Origin: Desulfuromonas sp.
GTDB lineage: Bacteria > Desulfobacterota > Desulfuromonadia > Desulfuromonadales > Geothermobacteraceae
Direction of reading: 5' to 3'
DNA length: 64,000 bases
Assembly: GCA_002868905.1 (NCBI GenBank)
Contig: PKUA01000006.1
Coordinates: forward strand, 1 to 64,000
Shown here: piece by piece, positions 25,134 to 34,377 of the stretch
Layout of the letters: each line of letters begins with the position of its first letter
How positions within the stretch are numbered: position 1 is the stretch's first letter
The notes under the pieces: generated by a model
Database searches by the model: none
The model's input: the letters and a program-made list of their open reading frames with translations, nothing else
Told to the model about the DNA's origin: nothing
Translations under genes and position numbers: made by a program

Positions 25134-25518
25134 ACCCGACTGAAGGGCGGTCACCCTTGAGCATCGCCTTCTTCAACCACGGCGGCGGATTCTCTTTCAG
25201 AACATCCTGAAGTTTTTCCACGACCACGGTGATCGGCTCTTGCTCTTTGCTTTTGATCGGGTGGATCTTTTTCGCGACCAGACGCGCCGCAGCCGGTCCT
25301 CCAATCTCGCCGACGTAAACCAGGGCGCAGTCGGCCAGAGCCTCGCCCCTGGCTTCGATCTTGTCATCGCTATGACCCGGCGCATCTTCCGACTCGACCT
25401 GGACGACTCCGCAGAATGATGCCTTTTCCGGACCGATATCCCAGATATAAAACTCTTCGGCCTGACCGAAATGTTCGTTGACGTGCACCTTGTCGGTGCT
25501 GGCGAATGCGACTTTCAT
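25132..25518 (-). CDS. nifX: Nitrogenase cofactor carrier NifX
   Basis: A 128-residue NifX-family protein starting MKVAFASTDKVHVNEHFGQAEEF, with VYVGEIGGPAAARLVAKKIHPIK as the family core and a basic C-terminus. NifX binds NifB-co or VK-cluster and passes it to NifEN. The ATG at 25518 follows GAGGG; the frame to 25587 is an unsupported extension. It follows nifK after a structured repeat. Confidence 0.9.
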   Translation of the reverse strand: MKVAFASTDKVHVNEHFGQAEEFYIWDIGPEKASFCGVVQVESEDAPGHSDDKIEARGEALADCALVYVGEIGGPAAARLVAKKIHPIKSKEQEPITVVVEKLQDVLKENPPPWLKKAMLKGDRPSVG

Positions 25519-25650
25519 ACTTAACCCTCGATTCTCTTTTACAGGAACAATTTCAAATCGGCGTGTCCGGATCATTCTCACCCCCACCCCAGCCCTCCCC
25601 CCTCAAGGGGGAGGGAGAGGTAATGTGGGTTTCCAACTCAACTTCAGGAG

Positions 25651-25764
25651 CGAGCAATTTTTCGTCAAATCAAGGAAGTCTGAAAATTTCGCGGAGGCGT
25701 AGCAGCGCTACGCCGCACAAAGAGATTTTCGGACTGACGCCGAGTTGGCGGAAAAGGGCCGCTC
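25651..25764 (-). repeat. Structured repeat B, directly after nifK
   Basis: Partner of repeat A, with central GCGTAGCAGCGCTACGC and the same order of shared blocks. It begins seven bases beyond the nifK stop in the direction of transcription. A second, simpler inverted repeat of C/G-rich sequence lies at about 25582-25618. Confidence 0.75.
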
Positions 25765-25770
25765 AAAAAC

Positions 25771-27237
25771 CTAACGCATCATCTCAAACCACTGGTCCTC
25801 GCACGTCTCATCCTTAATATCGAGGAACTTGTTGGCGATCATGGTCAGCATGTTGATCGCCCCCTGGTAGCCGACGACCGGGCTGCGGTGCAGGTTGACC
25901 CGGTCGATGATCGGGAAACCGATACGGAACAGCGGAATGCCGGCATCGCGCGCGGCCCACTTGGCGTGGGTGTCGCCGATGATGCCATCGACAGGGTCGG
26001 TAACCAGCAGAGAGCGCATGTGCCAGAGGTCTTTATTGATATAGCAGGTGCAACCTTCACCGAAAGGTGAGGATTCGAGAAGCGCGTCCATCTCCTTCTT
26101 GAATTTCTTGGTCGCCCTGGAGCAGAGCACGTGATGGGGGATGGCGCCCATTTCGAGCAAGAAGGAAACAATGCCGAGCAGGTAATCGGGATCGCCGGCA
26201 ACGGCAAACTTACGCCCGTGCAGGTACTGGTGAGCATCGGTCATGGCATCGACCGCCAGGGCCCGCTCTTTCTTCAGCGCTTCCGGAACCGGCTTATCAA
26301 ACAGCTCGCTCAATTTCAGAATCAGTTCGTCGGTTTTTTTCACTCCGAACGGCAGCGGCATGACTTCCTTATCACCAGAGAACTCAGCGTTGATGAATTT
26401 CATGGTGTTGGCCGTCGAGTACTTCTGCAGAGAGATGGTCGCCTTGCCATTGATGCATTCGGCCGCATCCTCGATCTTGGTGCCCCCGGCGTAAAGCTTA
26501 TACTCACCGTCGCAGCCTGAATCGAAGACATCGGAAGAGTCAGCCAGCATGGTGTAGGGGATATCCATCAATTCACAGATCCGCTTGTATTCACGCAGGT
26601 TGCCGACGTTGCCGTCAAACCCGGGGATCAGGTTCAGCTTACCGGTACACTTGCCTTCAATCTTCTGATCCTGGGTCAGATCCTGCAGGATGCTGCGCAG
26701 CATGGCATCGTACCCGTGAATATGGGTGCCATTGAAGCTCGGGGTGTTGGCGTAAGGAATCGGCAGCTCTTCAGGCACCATCTCCTTCTGCTTGGCGTTT
26801 TTGATGAAGGCGGTCAGGTCGTCGCCGATAACTTCCGGCATACAGGTGGTGTAGACAGGCATCATCTTCGGTTTGTAGAGAGCGTAAGCGTTCTCCAACC
26901 CTTCGAAAAGATTGTTCTGTCCACCGAACACCGCACCATCCTCGGTCATGGCATCACAGGTCGCCGCGGCCGGTTCACGATAGTGACGGCTGAAGGTACT
27001 GCGGAAATAGGAGGCGCACCCCTGGGAACCGTGCACGAACGGCAGGGAGCCCTCGAAAGATGTGGCGACCATCTGCGCGCCGAGAGGCTGGCAGGCGTGC
27101 GCCGGGTTGACCACCAATGCGGTCCGGGCAAAGTTCTTCTCTTTATAGTCTTCGCTGTTGATCCACTCTTTGACCTTCTCAATCTCAGACGGAGAGTGTT
27201 CGGTTACTTTTTTCAGTTTTACGGCTGCTTCGCTCAT
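25771..27237 (-). CDS. nifK: Nitrogenase MoFe protein beta subunit
   Basis: Forms the alpha2-beta2 MoFe protein with NifD and holds half of the P-cluster. The three P-cluster Cys are C49 (AHACQPLGA), C74 (HGSQGCASYFR) and C131 (VYTTCMPEVIGDD). At 488 residues it is shorter than the Azotobacter subunit (523) because of a short N-terminus, as in many anaerobes. AAGGAG precedes the ATG at 27237. It follows nifD with 99 bases between, which hold a REP-like inverted repeat. Confidence 0.97.
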   Translation of the reverse strand: MSEAAVKLKKVTEHSPSEIEKVKEWINSEDYKEKNFARTALVVNPAHACQPLGAQMVATSFEGSLPFVHGSQGCASYFRSTFSRHYREPAAATCDAMTEDGAVFGGQNNLFEGLENAYALYKPKMMPVYTTCMPEVIGDDLTAFIKNAKQKEMVPEELPIPYANTPSFNGTHIHGYDAMLRSILQDLTQDQKIEGKCTGKLNLIPGFDGNVGNLREYKRICELMDIPYTMLADSSDVFDSGCDGEYKLYAGGTKIEDAAECINGKATISLQKYSTANTMKFINAEFSGDKEVMPLPFGVKKTDELILKLSELFDKPVPEALKKERALAVDAMTDAHQYLHGRKFAVAGDPDYLLGIVSFLLEMGAIPHHVLCSRATKKFKKEMDALLESSPFGEGCTCYINKDLWHMRSLLVTDPVDGIIGDTHAKWAARDAGIPLFRIGFPIIDRVNLHRSPVVGYQGAINMLTMIANKFLDIKDETCEDQWFEMMR

Positions 27238-27260
27238 GGCGATAACTCCTTTATATCTTT

Positions 27261-27326
27261 GTAGGGGCAACCCTGTGCGGTGCCCTCGATTTTTCGAACC
27301 GGGCAGGCACATAGGCCTGCCCCTAC
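27261..27326. repeat. REP-like GTAGGGGCA inverted repeat between nifD and nifK
   Basis: Arms GTAGGGGCA and its complement TGCCCCTAC at the ends of a 66-base segment with imperfect internal pairing. It fills most of the nifD-nifK spacer. Confidence 0.75.
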
Positions 27327-27336
27327 ATATCTCTAC

Positions 27337-28779
27337 TTAAAACGGGCTCTTCACCAGACCCCAGGTCGGGCTGTTGATCGCCATGTCGATATCGCGGGCG
27401 AAGATCTTGAAACCTTCGTAACCATGATAGGGACCGGAGTAATCCCAACTGTGCATCTGGCGGAACGGGATACCGGCTTTCTGGAATACGTACTTCTCCT
27501 TGATCCCACTCCCGACCAGATCAGGTTTGAGCTCCTCGACGAACTTATCCAGCTCGAATTCGGAGACGTCATCGTAAATCAGGGTCCCTTTCGCCATCTC
27601 CGGAGCGGTGCGGTCGTAGTCGTCCTGGTGGGCGAACTCGTACCCGGCGCCGGTAATCTGGATACCGAGGTCCTCGTATGCACCGATGGTGTGACGGGGG
27701 CGGAGACCACCGACGAACAGCATGGCGGTTTTGCCATCAAGGCGAGGCTTGTACTGCGCAATCACGCCATCCATTTCCTTGCGGTACTTCTTGATGACCT
27801 TCTCGACGTTTTTCTTGATCTTGTCGTCGAACAGCTCGCCAATCGCGCGCAGGCTCTCTTCGATCTTGGTCGGGCCGAAGAAGTTATACTCAAGCCAGGG
27901 GATGCCCCATTTCTCTTCCATGACTTTGCACATGTAGTTCATCGAGCGATAGCAGTGGATGAGATTGAGCTTGACGGTGTGGGTCGCCGCGATCTTTTCC
28001 ACTTCACCATCACCGGTCCAGACCGATTTGACGTTCAAGCCGATCTCTTCGAGAATCGGCTTGGCAGCCCAGACGTCGCCACCGATATTGTAATCCCCGA
28101 TCAGAGCAACATCGTAAGGACCAGCCTTTTCGGTAAATTCGTACTTGCCGATGATGTGGTCTCGGATCGAATCGTTACTGATATGGTGACCGAGCGACTG
28201 GGAAACACCGCGGAAACCTTCGCAGTTACAGGGTACGACCAGCTTGTCGAGTTCTTTTTCCATCTTCTTGGCGGTGGCGTTGATATCGTCACCGATCAAG
28301 CCGACCGGACACTCGGAGAGGATCGACATCCCCTTGTTAAGCGGGAAGAGCTCATCCGCCTCACGCAGCAGCTTTTCCAACTTCTGGTCGCCACCGTAAA
28401 CGATGTCGCGTTCCTGGAAATCGGAGGTGAAGTCCATCGGGAACGAGGTTACACCGGGAATTCCCTGCATCAGGTTCCGCCGGGTGCCCCAGCTGTATAC
28501 GCCGCAGCCGATCGGGCCATGGGAGACGTGGACCATGTCGCGAATCGGCCCCCAAACCACCCCTTTGGCACCGGCGTAGGCGCAACCGCGCTGACTCATG
28601 ACTCCGGGGACGACCTTCTTGTTCGACTTGACCGCGCAACTGGAAACGGTCGGCTCGTTGGCACCCAAGTGGGGAGCCCGTTTCTTCGCTGCCTTCTCCG
28701 GCATCTCAGCCAGGGTCTCAGCAATCAATTTCTCGGTCGATTCTATGGTTACGCCCTTAACGGGCTTTCTTTCAGCCAT
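27337..28779 (-). CDS. nifD: Nitrogenase MoFe protein alpha subunit
   Basis: Carries FeMo-co, the N2-reducing site. P-cluster Cys are C66, C92 and C157; FeMo-co ligands are C276 ([11 protein letters not shown]) and H443 ([15 protein letters not shown]). The 480-residue length fits the Mo type, and the [13 protein letters not shown] loop around the homocitrate site is intact. The ATG at 28779 has AAGGAG. It is cotranscribed with nifH upstream. A 530-residue open frame on the opposite strand here is a shadow. Confidence 0.98.
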   Translation of the reverse strand: MAERKPVKGVTIESTEKLIAETLAEMPEKAAKKRAPHLGANEPTVSSCAVKSNKKVVPGVMSQRGCAYAGAKGVVWGPIRDMVHVSHGPIGCGVYSWGTRRNLMQGIPGVTSFPMDFTSDFQERDIVYGGDQKLEKLLREADELFPLNKGMSILSECPVGLIGDDINATAKKMEKELDKLVVPCNCEGFRGVSQSLGHHISNDSIRDHIIGKYEFTEKAGPYDVALIGDYNIGGDVWAAKPILEEIGLNVKSVWTGDGEVEKIAATHTVKLNLIHCYRSMNYMCKVMEEKWGIPWLEYNFFGPTKIEESLRAIGELFDDKIKKNVEKVIKKYRKEMDGVIAQYKPRLDGKTAMLFVGGLRPRHTIGAYEDLGIQITGAGYEFAHQDDYDRTAPEMAKGTLIYDDVSEFELDKFVEELKPDLVGSGIKEKYVFQKAGIPFRQMHSWDYSGPYHGYEGFKIFARDIDMAINSPTWGLVKSPF

Positions 28780-28802
28780 GCTATTGACTCCTTTAAATTC
28801 TT

Positions 28803-28905
28803 TGACCACTTAGGCGTGGAGACACAGAGAACCTTGACAGCCCGGGTCAACCTTGCTTCCCGTTTTCTGTGACTTTCTCAGGGGTTCTGTGCCTCCGTGG
28901 AAAAA
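28803..28905. repeat. Imperfect inverted repeat between nifH and nifD
   Basis: Arms around GTGGAGACACAGAGAACC (28812-28829) and GGTTCTGTGCCTCC (28884-28897) are complementary with a few mismatches, spaced by about 55 bases. It occupies the whole spacer and could set the nifH:nifDK transcript ratio. Confidence 0.65.
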
Positions 28906-28910
28906 CCCGA

Positions 28911-30023
<1,113 letters not shown>

Positions 30024-30120
30024 TCACCGGCCCGTCGTTGGCGGGCCCGGTCTCATCGCCTGCACGGCACCACCCTGGTACCGCCGGAATATCGAAAGTT
30101 TGAAGCCTGACCTAACAAAT

Positions 30121-30156
30121 AAAAAAACCCACGGTAGCCAAAAATTCGACCGTGGG
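30121..30156 (-). terminator. Leader terminator 1 of nifH
   Basis: Arms CCCACGGT / ACCGTGGG (30128-30135 and 30149-30156), 13-base loop, then TTTTTTT on the minus strand. It lies only about 75 bases after the sigma-54 promoter. Confidence 0.9.
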
Positions 30157-30200
30157 CTTCATTGCCTAAGCTGTCACCCCCGAGACGTCCATGTATCGGG
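30155..30200 (-). promoter_or_regulatory. ANTAR-type hairpin pair 1 in the nifH leader
   Basis: On the minus strand, CCCGA-T-AC / GT-C-TCGGG encloses hexaloop ATGGAC (30179-30200), and GGC-AATGAA-GCC (30155-30166) follows. Both loops have A1 and G4. The second hairpin shares bases with the 5' arm of terminator 1. Between this unit and the next, 30017-30078 can form a further branched fold (CAGGCG/CGCCTG). The 623 bases from 29793 to 30416 hold no gene. Confidence 0.75.
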
Positions 30201-30226
30201 TGCGGCGTTACGTAGTCTTCCAGTAA

Positions 30227-30241
30227 GCATCAGACGTGCCA
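30227..30241 (-). promoter_or_regulatory. Sigma-54 promoter of nifH
   Basis: Minus strand TGGCAC-GTCTG-ATGC, one mismatch to TGGCAC-N5-TTGC. It is about 435 bases from the nifH ATG, leaving room for the long leader. The flanking sequence resembles that around the promoter at 33166. Confidence 0.85.
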
Positions 30242-30416
30242 AAACCTGAAACTATTATATATTCAGTGTCTTAACCAGAAGAAGGGAGAGGATTGCCCTA
30301 TGGATGCTCAGCGATTGTGCAGGAACTGGGCAGAAATCATTCAGATAAAAATACTTCAATGATCCCTTTCAGAATAAGCGACTATTTTTTTGCGCCACAA
30401 ATGTCAGCTTGAAACC

Positions 30417-30758
30417 TCAAGCCTCGTTCTTGTGAAAAACGTCGAAAAATACGACGCTGTTGTCGTCGATCTCACCACATTTCGCACAACGGTCTTCGAG
30501 CTTTTTATTCGCCTTGCGGCAAATGGCACACCACTCGTAAATCAATCGATATTCGGCTCGGCCGACATACTTTTTGAAACGACTGTGGTGGGTGCCGCGC
30601 ATCCTGCCGTCCGCATCCTCTGGGTTGTGCAGAATTCTGTCGATCACCTTGTGAATGCGGGAGAACCCACCCGGATCGTTTTTCTTGATCCGGGTGAGCT
30701 TGGACTCGAAACAGGTTGTGGGATGGTAAGCATAGGGGGTCATCATGGCGCCTTTCAC
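30417..30758 (-). CDS. RelE/ParE-like protein with inserted zinc ribbon
   Basis: A 113-residue protein whose middle (FSRIHKVIDRILHNPEDADG ... KYVGRAEYRLIYEW) and last strand (SVVFFDVFHKNEA) resemble the RelE toxin fold. Between the two final strands it carries CAIC-x10-CAKC, a four-Cys zinc-ribbon-like insert. No antitoxin gene is adjacent, so a toxin role is not established; it could be a solitary RNA-binding protein. GTG at 30758 has GGAGAG upstream; ATG at 30746 is an alternative. Confidence 0.6.
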   Translation of the reverse strand: MKGAMMTPYAYHPTTCFESKLTRIKKNDPGGFSRIHKVIDRILHNPEDADGRMRGTHHSRFKKYVGRAEYRLIYEWCAICRKANKKLEDRCAKCGEIDDNSVVFFDVFHKNEA

Positions 30759-30895
30759 ACCGACTCTCCGGCAACGTTTTTGTCATATTAAATCAATCGG
30801 CGTCACTTTTTCAAATATCAACTTTATGGCCCGACAAGCGGGACAGGCGCCAACCAACAAGAACCCAGTCCCAAATTCCGCCACTCCCAGCTATT

Positions 30896-32236
30896 CTACT
30901 CTCTGAACTTCTCGTGGAGTCTGGCCATTCGCTGCCGCAGAGTAAGATGATTCTTCTCCAGAAAAGAGGCCGCCAGGATAATCGCCAGACCGAACAGCGC
31001 CAGGCTCCCCCAGTTCCCCCAGGAGTAGAGATAGATCGCCTGTCGGACATGATAGCCAAGTCCGACAACCGAGGCGAGAGCTCCCATGGCCAGCATGACC
31101 TTCTGCCTGGACCAGACACCGTAACCGAGAAGGACGATTCCGAAGAAGAGCGAGGCAAATGCGGCGCCCACCCCCGGCAGAAGAATCAGGTTTCCGATGA
31201 GACTCGAGACGCCAACGATGGCAGCCGCCCGTCGATAACCCGCACCCGGGGTCGACGTGTAAAGAGACATGACCGACAGTGCGCCACCCTGGAAAAACGC
31301 GAATAGCGGCAGGAACCAGCCAAGCGATAAGCCGAAAACGTCCACCACCTCGCATACGAAAAAGAAGCAGGCGACCAGAGTCGGGAATGTGCTGAAGGCC
31401 TGTAGAATATTGCGCACATTCTCCTTGCACAGCCTCGCACCGACAAACAGAAACAGGGCCAGACTCCCCCAGACGCCACCGGACAAAAGTGCGCTCCCGG
31501 TATAGAGGGCATATTGCCGACCGAGCAGCACCATGACGGGCAGCCAGAGCATCCCCCTGACCCAGTAACCTTCAAAGGTCTGCATCACAACGTCCTGCCG
31601 CAGACATTTTCGCCCGAAGAAGACCAGTCCGACCAATAAAATAATGACCTGCCAGGCGACGAGGTCCGCGGAGCGAACCGGGACCAGCAGTGCCAGATTG
31701 CAAACAAGGAACAAGCCGGTGAGCCGCCCGGCCATCTCCCGGGCAAGCGCCGAAAACGCCACGTACATGAATCCAGCCAGAACCGGCACGGCACATAAGG
31801 GAGTCACAATGGCGGCCGCCTTGCTTGGAGCGATCCAGCTCGTATAAGTTCCGTAATGGGTCAAAACCCCATCCAGGGCAAACCGGGAATAGAATAATCC
31901 GCCCAGGACAGCAAAATGAACCGGCATAATCGTCGCCACCAAGCCGAGAAGTGTCCTCGCCCCCTTGCTCTCCCTGATCCCGACCCCGCATAACAATCCG
32001 GCGATCGTCATCAGCCCGGAGAAACCGAGCAACATGGCATATCGGCTGATATCGTCCCCCCGCGCCCAGTTCTGGACCAGGAACACAGAGGCGGCCGCAA
32101 TCAGTACCAGGGCGCCGACAAATCGGAGCAGTTGGGTAAGAAGCTCGACCTGCCTTTCAGGGTGCTCACCAGATTGATCCGGCTCGGGATCAAGGTGCGC
32201 AGTTTCCTGCTGCCGAATGAACGGGATCGCCCTCAT
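30896..32236 (-). CDS. Polytopic membrane protein of unknown function in a psp-like operon
   Basis: A 446-residue protein with about 12 hydrophobic segments starting near residue 37, short loops and a basic C-terminus (LRQRMARLHEKFRE). I do not recognise the family. Its start overlaps the stop of the PspA-like gene by 4 bases (ATGA), indicating translational coupling. The context suggests a role in membrane stress or maintenance. No transporter signature or catalytic motif is visible. Confidence 0.7.
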   Translation of the reverse strand: MRAIPFIRQQETAHLDPEPDQSGEHPERQVELLTQLLRFVGALVLIAAASVFLVQNWARGDDISRYAMLLGFSGLMTIAGLLCGVGIRESKGARTLLGLVATIMPVHFAVLGGLFYSRFALDGVLTHYGTYTSWIAPSKAAAIVTPLCAVPVLAGFMYVAFSALAREMAGRLTGLFLVCNLALLVPVRSADLVAWQVIILLVGLVFFGRKCLRQDVVMQTFEGYWVRGMLWLPVMVLLGRQYALYTGSALLSGGVWGSLALFLFVGARLCKENVRNILQAFSTFPTLVACFFFVCEVVDVFGLSLGWFLPLFAFFQGGALSVMSLYTSTPGAGYRRAAAIVGVSSLIGNLILLPGVGAAFASLFFGIVLLGYGVWSRQKVMLAMGALASVVGLGYHVRQAIYLYSWGNWGSLALFGLAIILAASFLEKNHLTLRQRMARLHEKFRE

Positions 32237-32904
32237 GGTCTTTCCCCTTTCTCCTCACCATCCGGGGACGACCTCTTCAAGGCGGCAAGTTCCTCGCGAA
32301 GAGTCGCCTGTTCCTCTTCGTCGAGGAACTCTTGTTCAAAACTGTCTTGTTCAACAGAAAAACCACCGAGAGATTCCGCCACCGTGACTTTCTCCTCCCA
32401 GCGGTCGAAAATCTCTTCGATTTCACCAACGGAGACCTCGACATGGTGTTGCGCTACGCGCTGCGCCTCGGCCCGGGTCTGCCTGGTCCGCATCAGGTTC
32501 CGTTTCTCGACTAACTCCTCCAGGCGCTTTTTAATCGTCGTGACATCCTCCCGCAGCTTCCCTTCGGCAGACCGGTGAGCCGAGAGACGTTTTTCAAGTT
32601 CGGCCGCATCCCGCTGAACCCCCTTGCTACGGCGCATGCACTCGATAGCCTTCTGCTCATCCTGGTCCATGCAGTCGCGCGCCCGTTGTCGCCAGGAGAC
32701 AGCCGAATCACGCGCGGTCTCCCACTTCTCCTGCAACCGGACCCCGTCCTGATGTACTCGGTTGAGCTGAATCTGCGCCTTGGCGACGGAGTCTCGGGTC
32801 TTCCTGATGGCAGCGTTGACCATCCCTTCCTGATTCTCGATCTGTGTCATGACTCCGTCGACCCTGGACCCCAGCGCGACAAACCAACTTTTAAATGCTC
32901 GCAT
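32233..32904 (-). CDS. PspA/IM30-like coiled-coil protein
   Basis: A 223-residue, highly charged, almost fully helical protein starting MRAFKSWFVALGSRVDGVMT. The run QIENQEGMVNAAIRKTRDSV and the long coiled coil after it match the PspA/IM30 plan of membrane-remodelling ESCRT-III relatives. PspA binds stressed inner membrane and in enterobacteria inhibits PspF. The ATG at 32904 is used, with AAGGAA upstream; a start at 32928 is less likely. It lies behind a sigma-54 promoter, which fits psp regulation. Confidence 0.78.
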   Translation of the reverse strand: MRAFKSWFVALGSRVDGVMTQIENQEGMVNAAIRKTRDSVAKAQIQLNRVHQDGVRLQEKWETARDSAVSWRQRARDCMDQDEQKAIECMRRSKGVQRDAAELEKRLSAHRSAEGKLREDVTTIKKRLEELVEKRNLMRTRQTRAEAQRVAQHHVEVSVGEIEEIFDRWEEKVTVAESLGGFSVEQDSFEQEFLDEEEQATLREELAALKRSSPDGEEKGERP

Positions 32905-32970
32905 GATTCTCTTCCTTTCCGATCTCACCCGTGAAGCGGACCGGGTTCCCGGCCGGCTCTCGCGAGCCCC

Positions 32971-33117
32971 TCAGCGGGGTAGTATGACCTGCGCCAGAAG
33001 TGCCGTTGATACCAGCATCAGGAGCGTGGGAATGACGTCTACCAGCATGTGATGAAAGAATCTGTGGCGAAGACTTCTGGCTTGATGGCAAAGTGCGCAT
33101 GTCCTGATGGTTTTCAT
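32971..33117 (-). CDS. Small membrane protein (48 residues) at the head of the psp-like operon
   Basis: Open frame starting MKTIRTCALCHQARSLRHR, with a CALC motif, a basic stretch and then one hydrophobic segment from about residue 24 to 46 (LMLVSTALLAQVIL). GAGG lies five bases ahead of the ATG. It is the first frame after the sigma-54 promoter and precedes the PspA-like gene by 66 bases. Its position and plan resemble small Psp membrane partners such as PspB, but similarity cannot be shown by eye. Confidence 0.55.
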   Translation of the reverse strand: MKTIRTCALCHQARSLRHRFFHHMLVDVIPTLLMLVSTALLAQVILPR

Positions 33118-33165
33118 GTCAGCCTCGCTTTCCACCCATGTTGCAGCGGGTTACCCGTCTAAAGA

Positions 33166-33180
33166 GCATCCAACGTGCCA
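33166..33180 (-). promoter_or_regulatory. Sigma-54 promoter of the psp-like operon
   Basis: Minus strand TGGCAC-GTTGG-ATGC, one mismatch to consensus, about 50 bases ahead of the small membrane-protein gene. The region 33118-33399 otherwise holds no gene; upstream sequence has a block like one upstream of the nifH promoter. Confidence 0.8.
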
Positions 33181-33399
33181 GAAACAAAAACTATGTATTT
33201 TCAGTTGGTTAAACCTGGAAACAAGAAATTTATTTGCGAGAATTACTCACGTGATGCCAAGGGATGTGCACTGGATGAACAACGACTCTAGAAAGGAAGG
33301 GTTTTGGTATGAGAGAGGGGGCCATCAGGCTCGGCGCAATTATTCCACGCCGGCACGGGAGGGATTCGGTGGGAAAACAGGCGCTCCGGAACGTGGTCG

Positions 33400-34101
33400 T
33401 CAGCGTTTCCAGTTGCCGGATTGAAGAAATTTCTGCAACTGACGTTCCTGGTCCAGATCGAGAAACTCAACGCCCATTCCAGGGGGGTGGTTCTCTCTGC
33501 AGGGATTTTCCGGACAATTGATCCAGGCGACCCTCCCCTGGCAGAGAACCGGTGGCGCACCCTCGATCAGTTCGAATTTCAACTCAAGTTTTTCTCCGGG
33601 CGGCAATGGATTGCGGGTTTCCAGAAACAGACCCCCGATGCTTACATTGAAGGAGTAACCGGCCGTGTACCCTGTAAAAGGTTCATGCTCGCCGTAAAAC
33701 ACCTCGAGCCTGACCGGGAGCCGAGGACCCCGACGCTTGCTCAGGGTCATCTGCAGAAGGGTCTTCAGCTGGGCTTCCCTGGGCGGCTTATTGAGAAATG
33801 TCGATACCCCGATTTTCTTGGCATCGGCGATCTTCTCCTCACTGCCGTCACCGGAGAGCATCAGGACCGGAACGAAACGGCAGTTAGGGAGGGCCTTAAC
33901 GCGCCTGGTCAGTTCCAACCCGTCCATCACCGGCATATTCATATCGGTAATAATCATGTCGAAACGTGTCGCCTCAACCTGGCGATACGCTTCGCTACCA
34001 TTATCGACTGCCGTCACATCGTAATCGAGACCGCGCAACATATCGCCGACCAGCTTCAACATGAACGGAGAATCGTCCACGACAAGGATCTTGTGCTTCA
34101 C
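33400..34101 (-). CDS. Receiver-PilZ response regulator
   Basis: A 233-residue protein. Residues 1-120 are a receiver with phosphoacceptor Asp53 (IITDMNMPVMDG), MLSGD and NKPP. Residues about 135-230 are a PilZ domain with RLPVR and NVSIGGLFLE, the c-di-GMP-binding RxxxR and (N/D)xSxxG motifs. It would link phosphorylation to c-di-GMP-dependent output such as motility or adhesion. The GTG at 34101 follows GGAGGG; the frame extends to 34155 without support. Confidence 0.85.
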   Translation of the reverse strand: MKHKILVVDDSPFMLKLVGDMLRGLDYDVTAVDNGSEAYRQVEATRFDMIITDMNMPVMDGLELTRRVKALPNCRFVPVLMLSGDGSEEKIADAKKIGVSTFLNKPPREAQLKTLLQMTLSKRRGPRLPVRLEVFYGEHEPFTGYTAGYSFNVSIGGLFLETRNPLPPGEKLELKFELIEGAPPVLCQGRVAWINCPENPCRENHPPGMGVEFLDLDQERQLQKFLQSGNWKR

Positions 34102-34377
34102 AACAATCCCTCCGATCCGACAACCGGATTTGACAGCTTGGCTGCTACCGGACATCGAAAAATTACAAGGTCTGTTTTCCTTAAGGGGAATCTGGCGGGG
34201 TCAAACGAAAACGTCGCTGCAACCGCCCCCTCGATTGTTCCAACTTGCAGACTTGAGAATCCTAATACGGTTGAACAAGATAGTCAACGAAGCCGATGCC
34301 GATAATACAAAAAGAGCTGATTCGGATGGGTAGAATGTCGCGGAAGCAGGACTCGAGCCTGGGCATTCAGGGAAGCT

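Noticed and set aside
27280-28872. 530-codon open frame on the plus strand opposite nifD
   Set aside because: It is the mirror of nifD codon structure, has no recognisable domain and no ribosome site; nifD is certain.
30061-30080. T-box-like GGGTGGTGCC in the nifH leader (minus strand)
   Set aside because: No specifier loop or other T-box parts are visible and nifH is not a T-box target; taken as chance within the structured leader.
32891-33100. 69-codon frame overlapping the small membrane-protein gene
   Set aside because: Low-complexity product with no ribosome site; the 48-codon frame has better start signals and a membrane segment.
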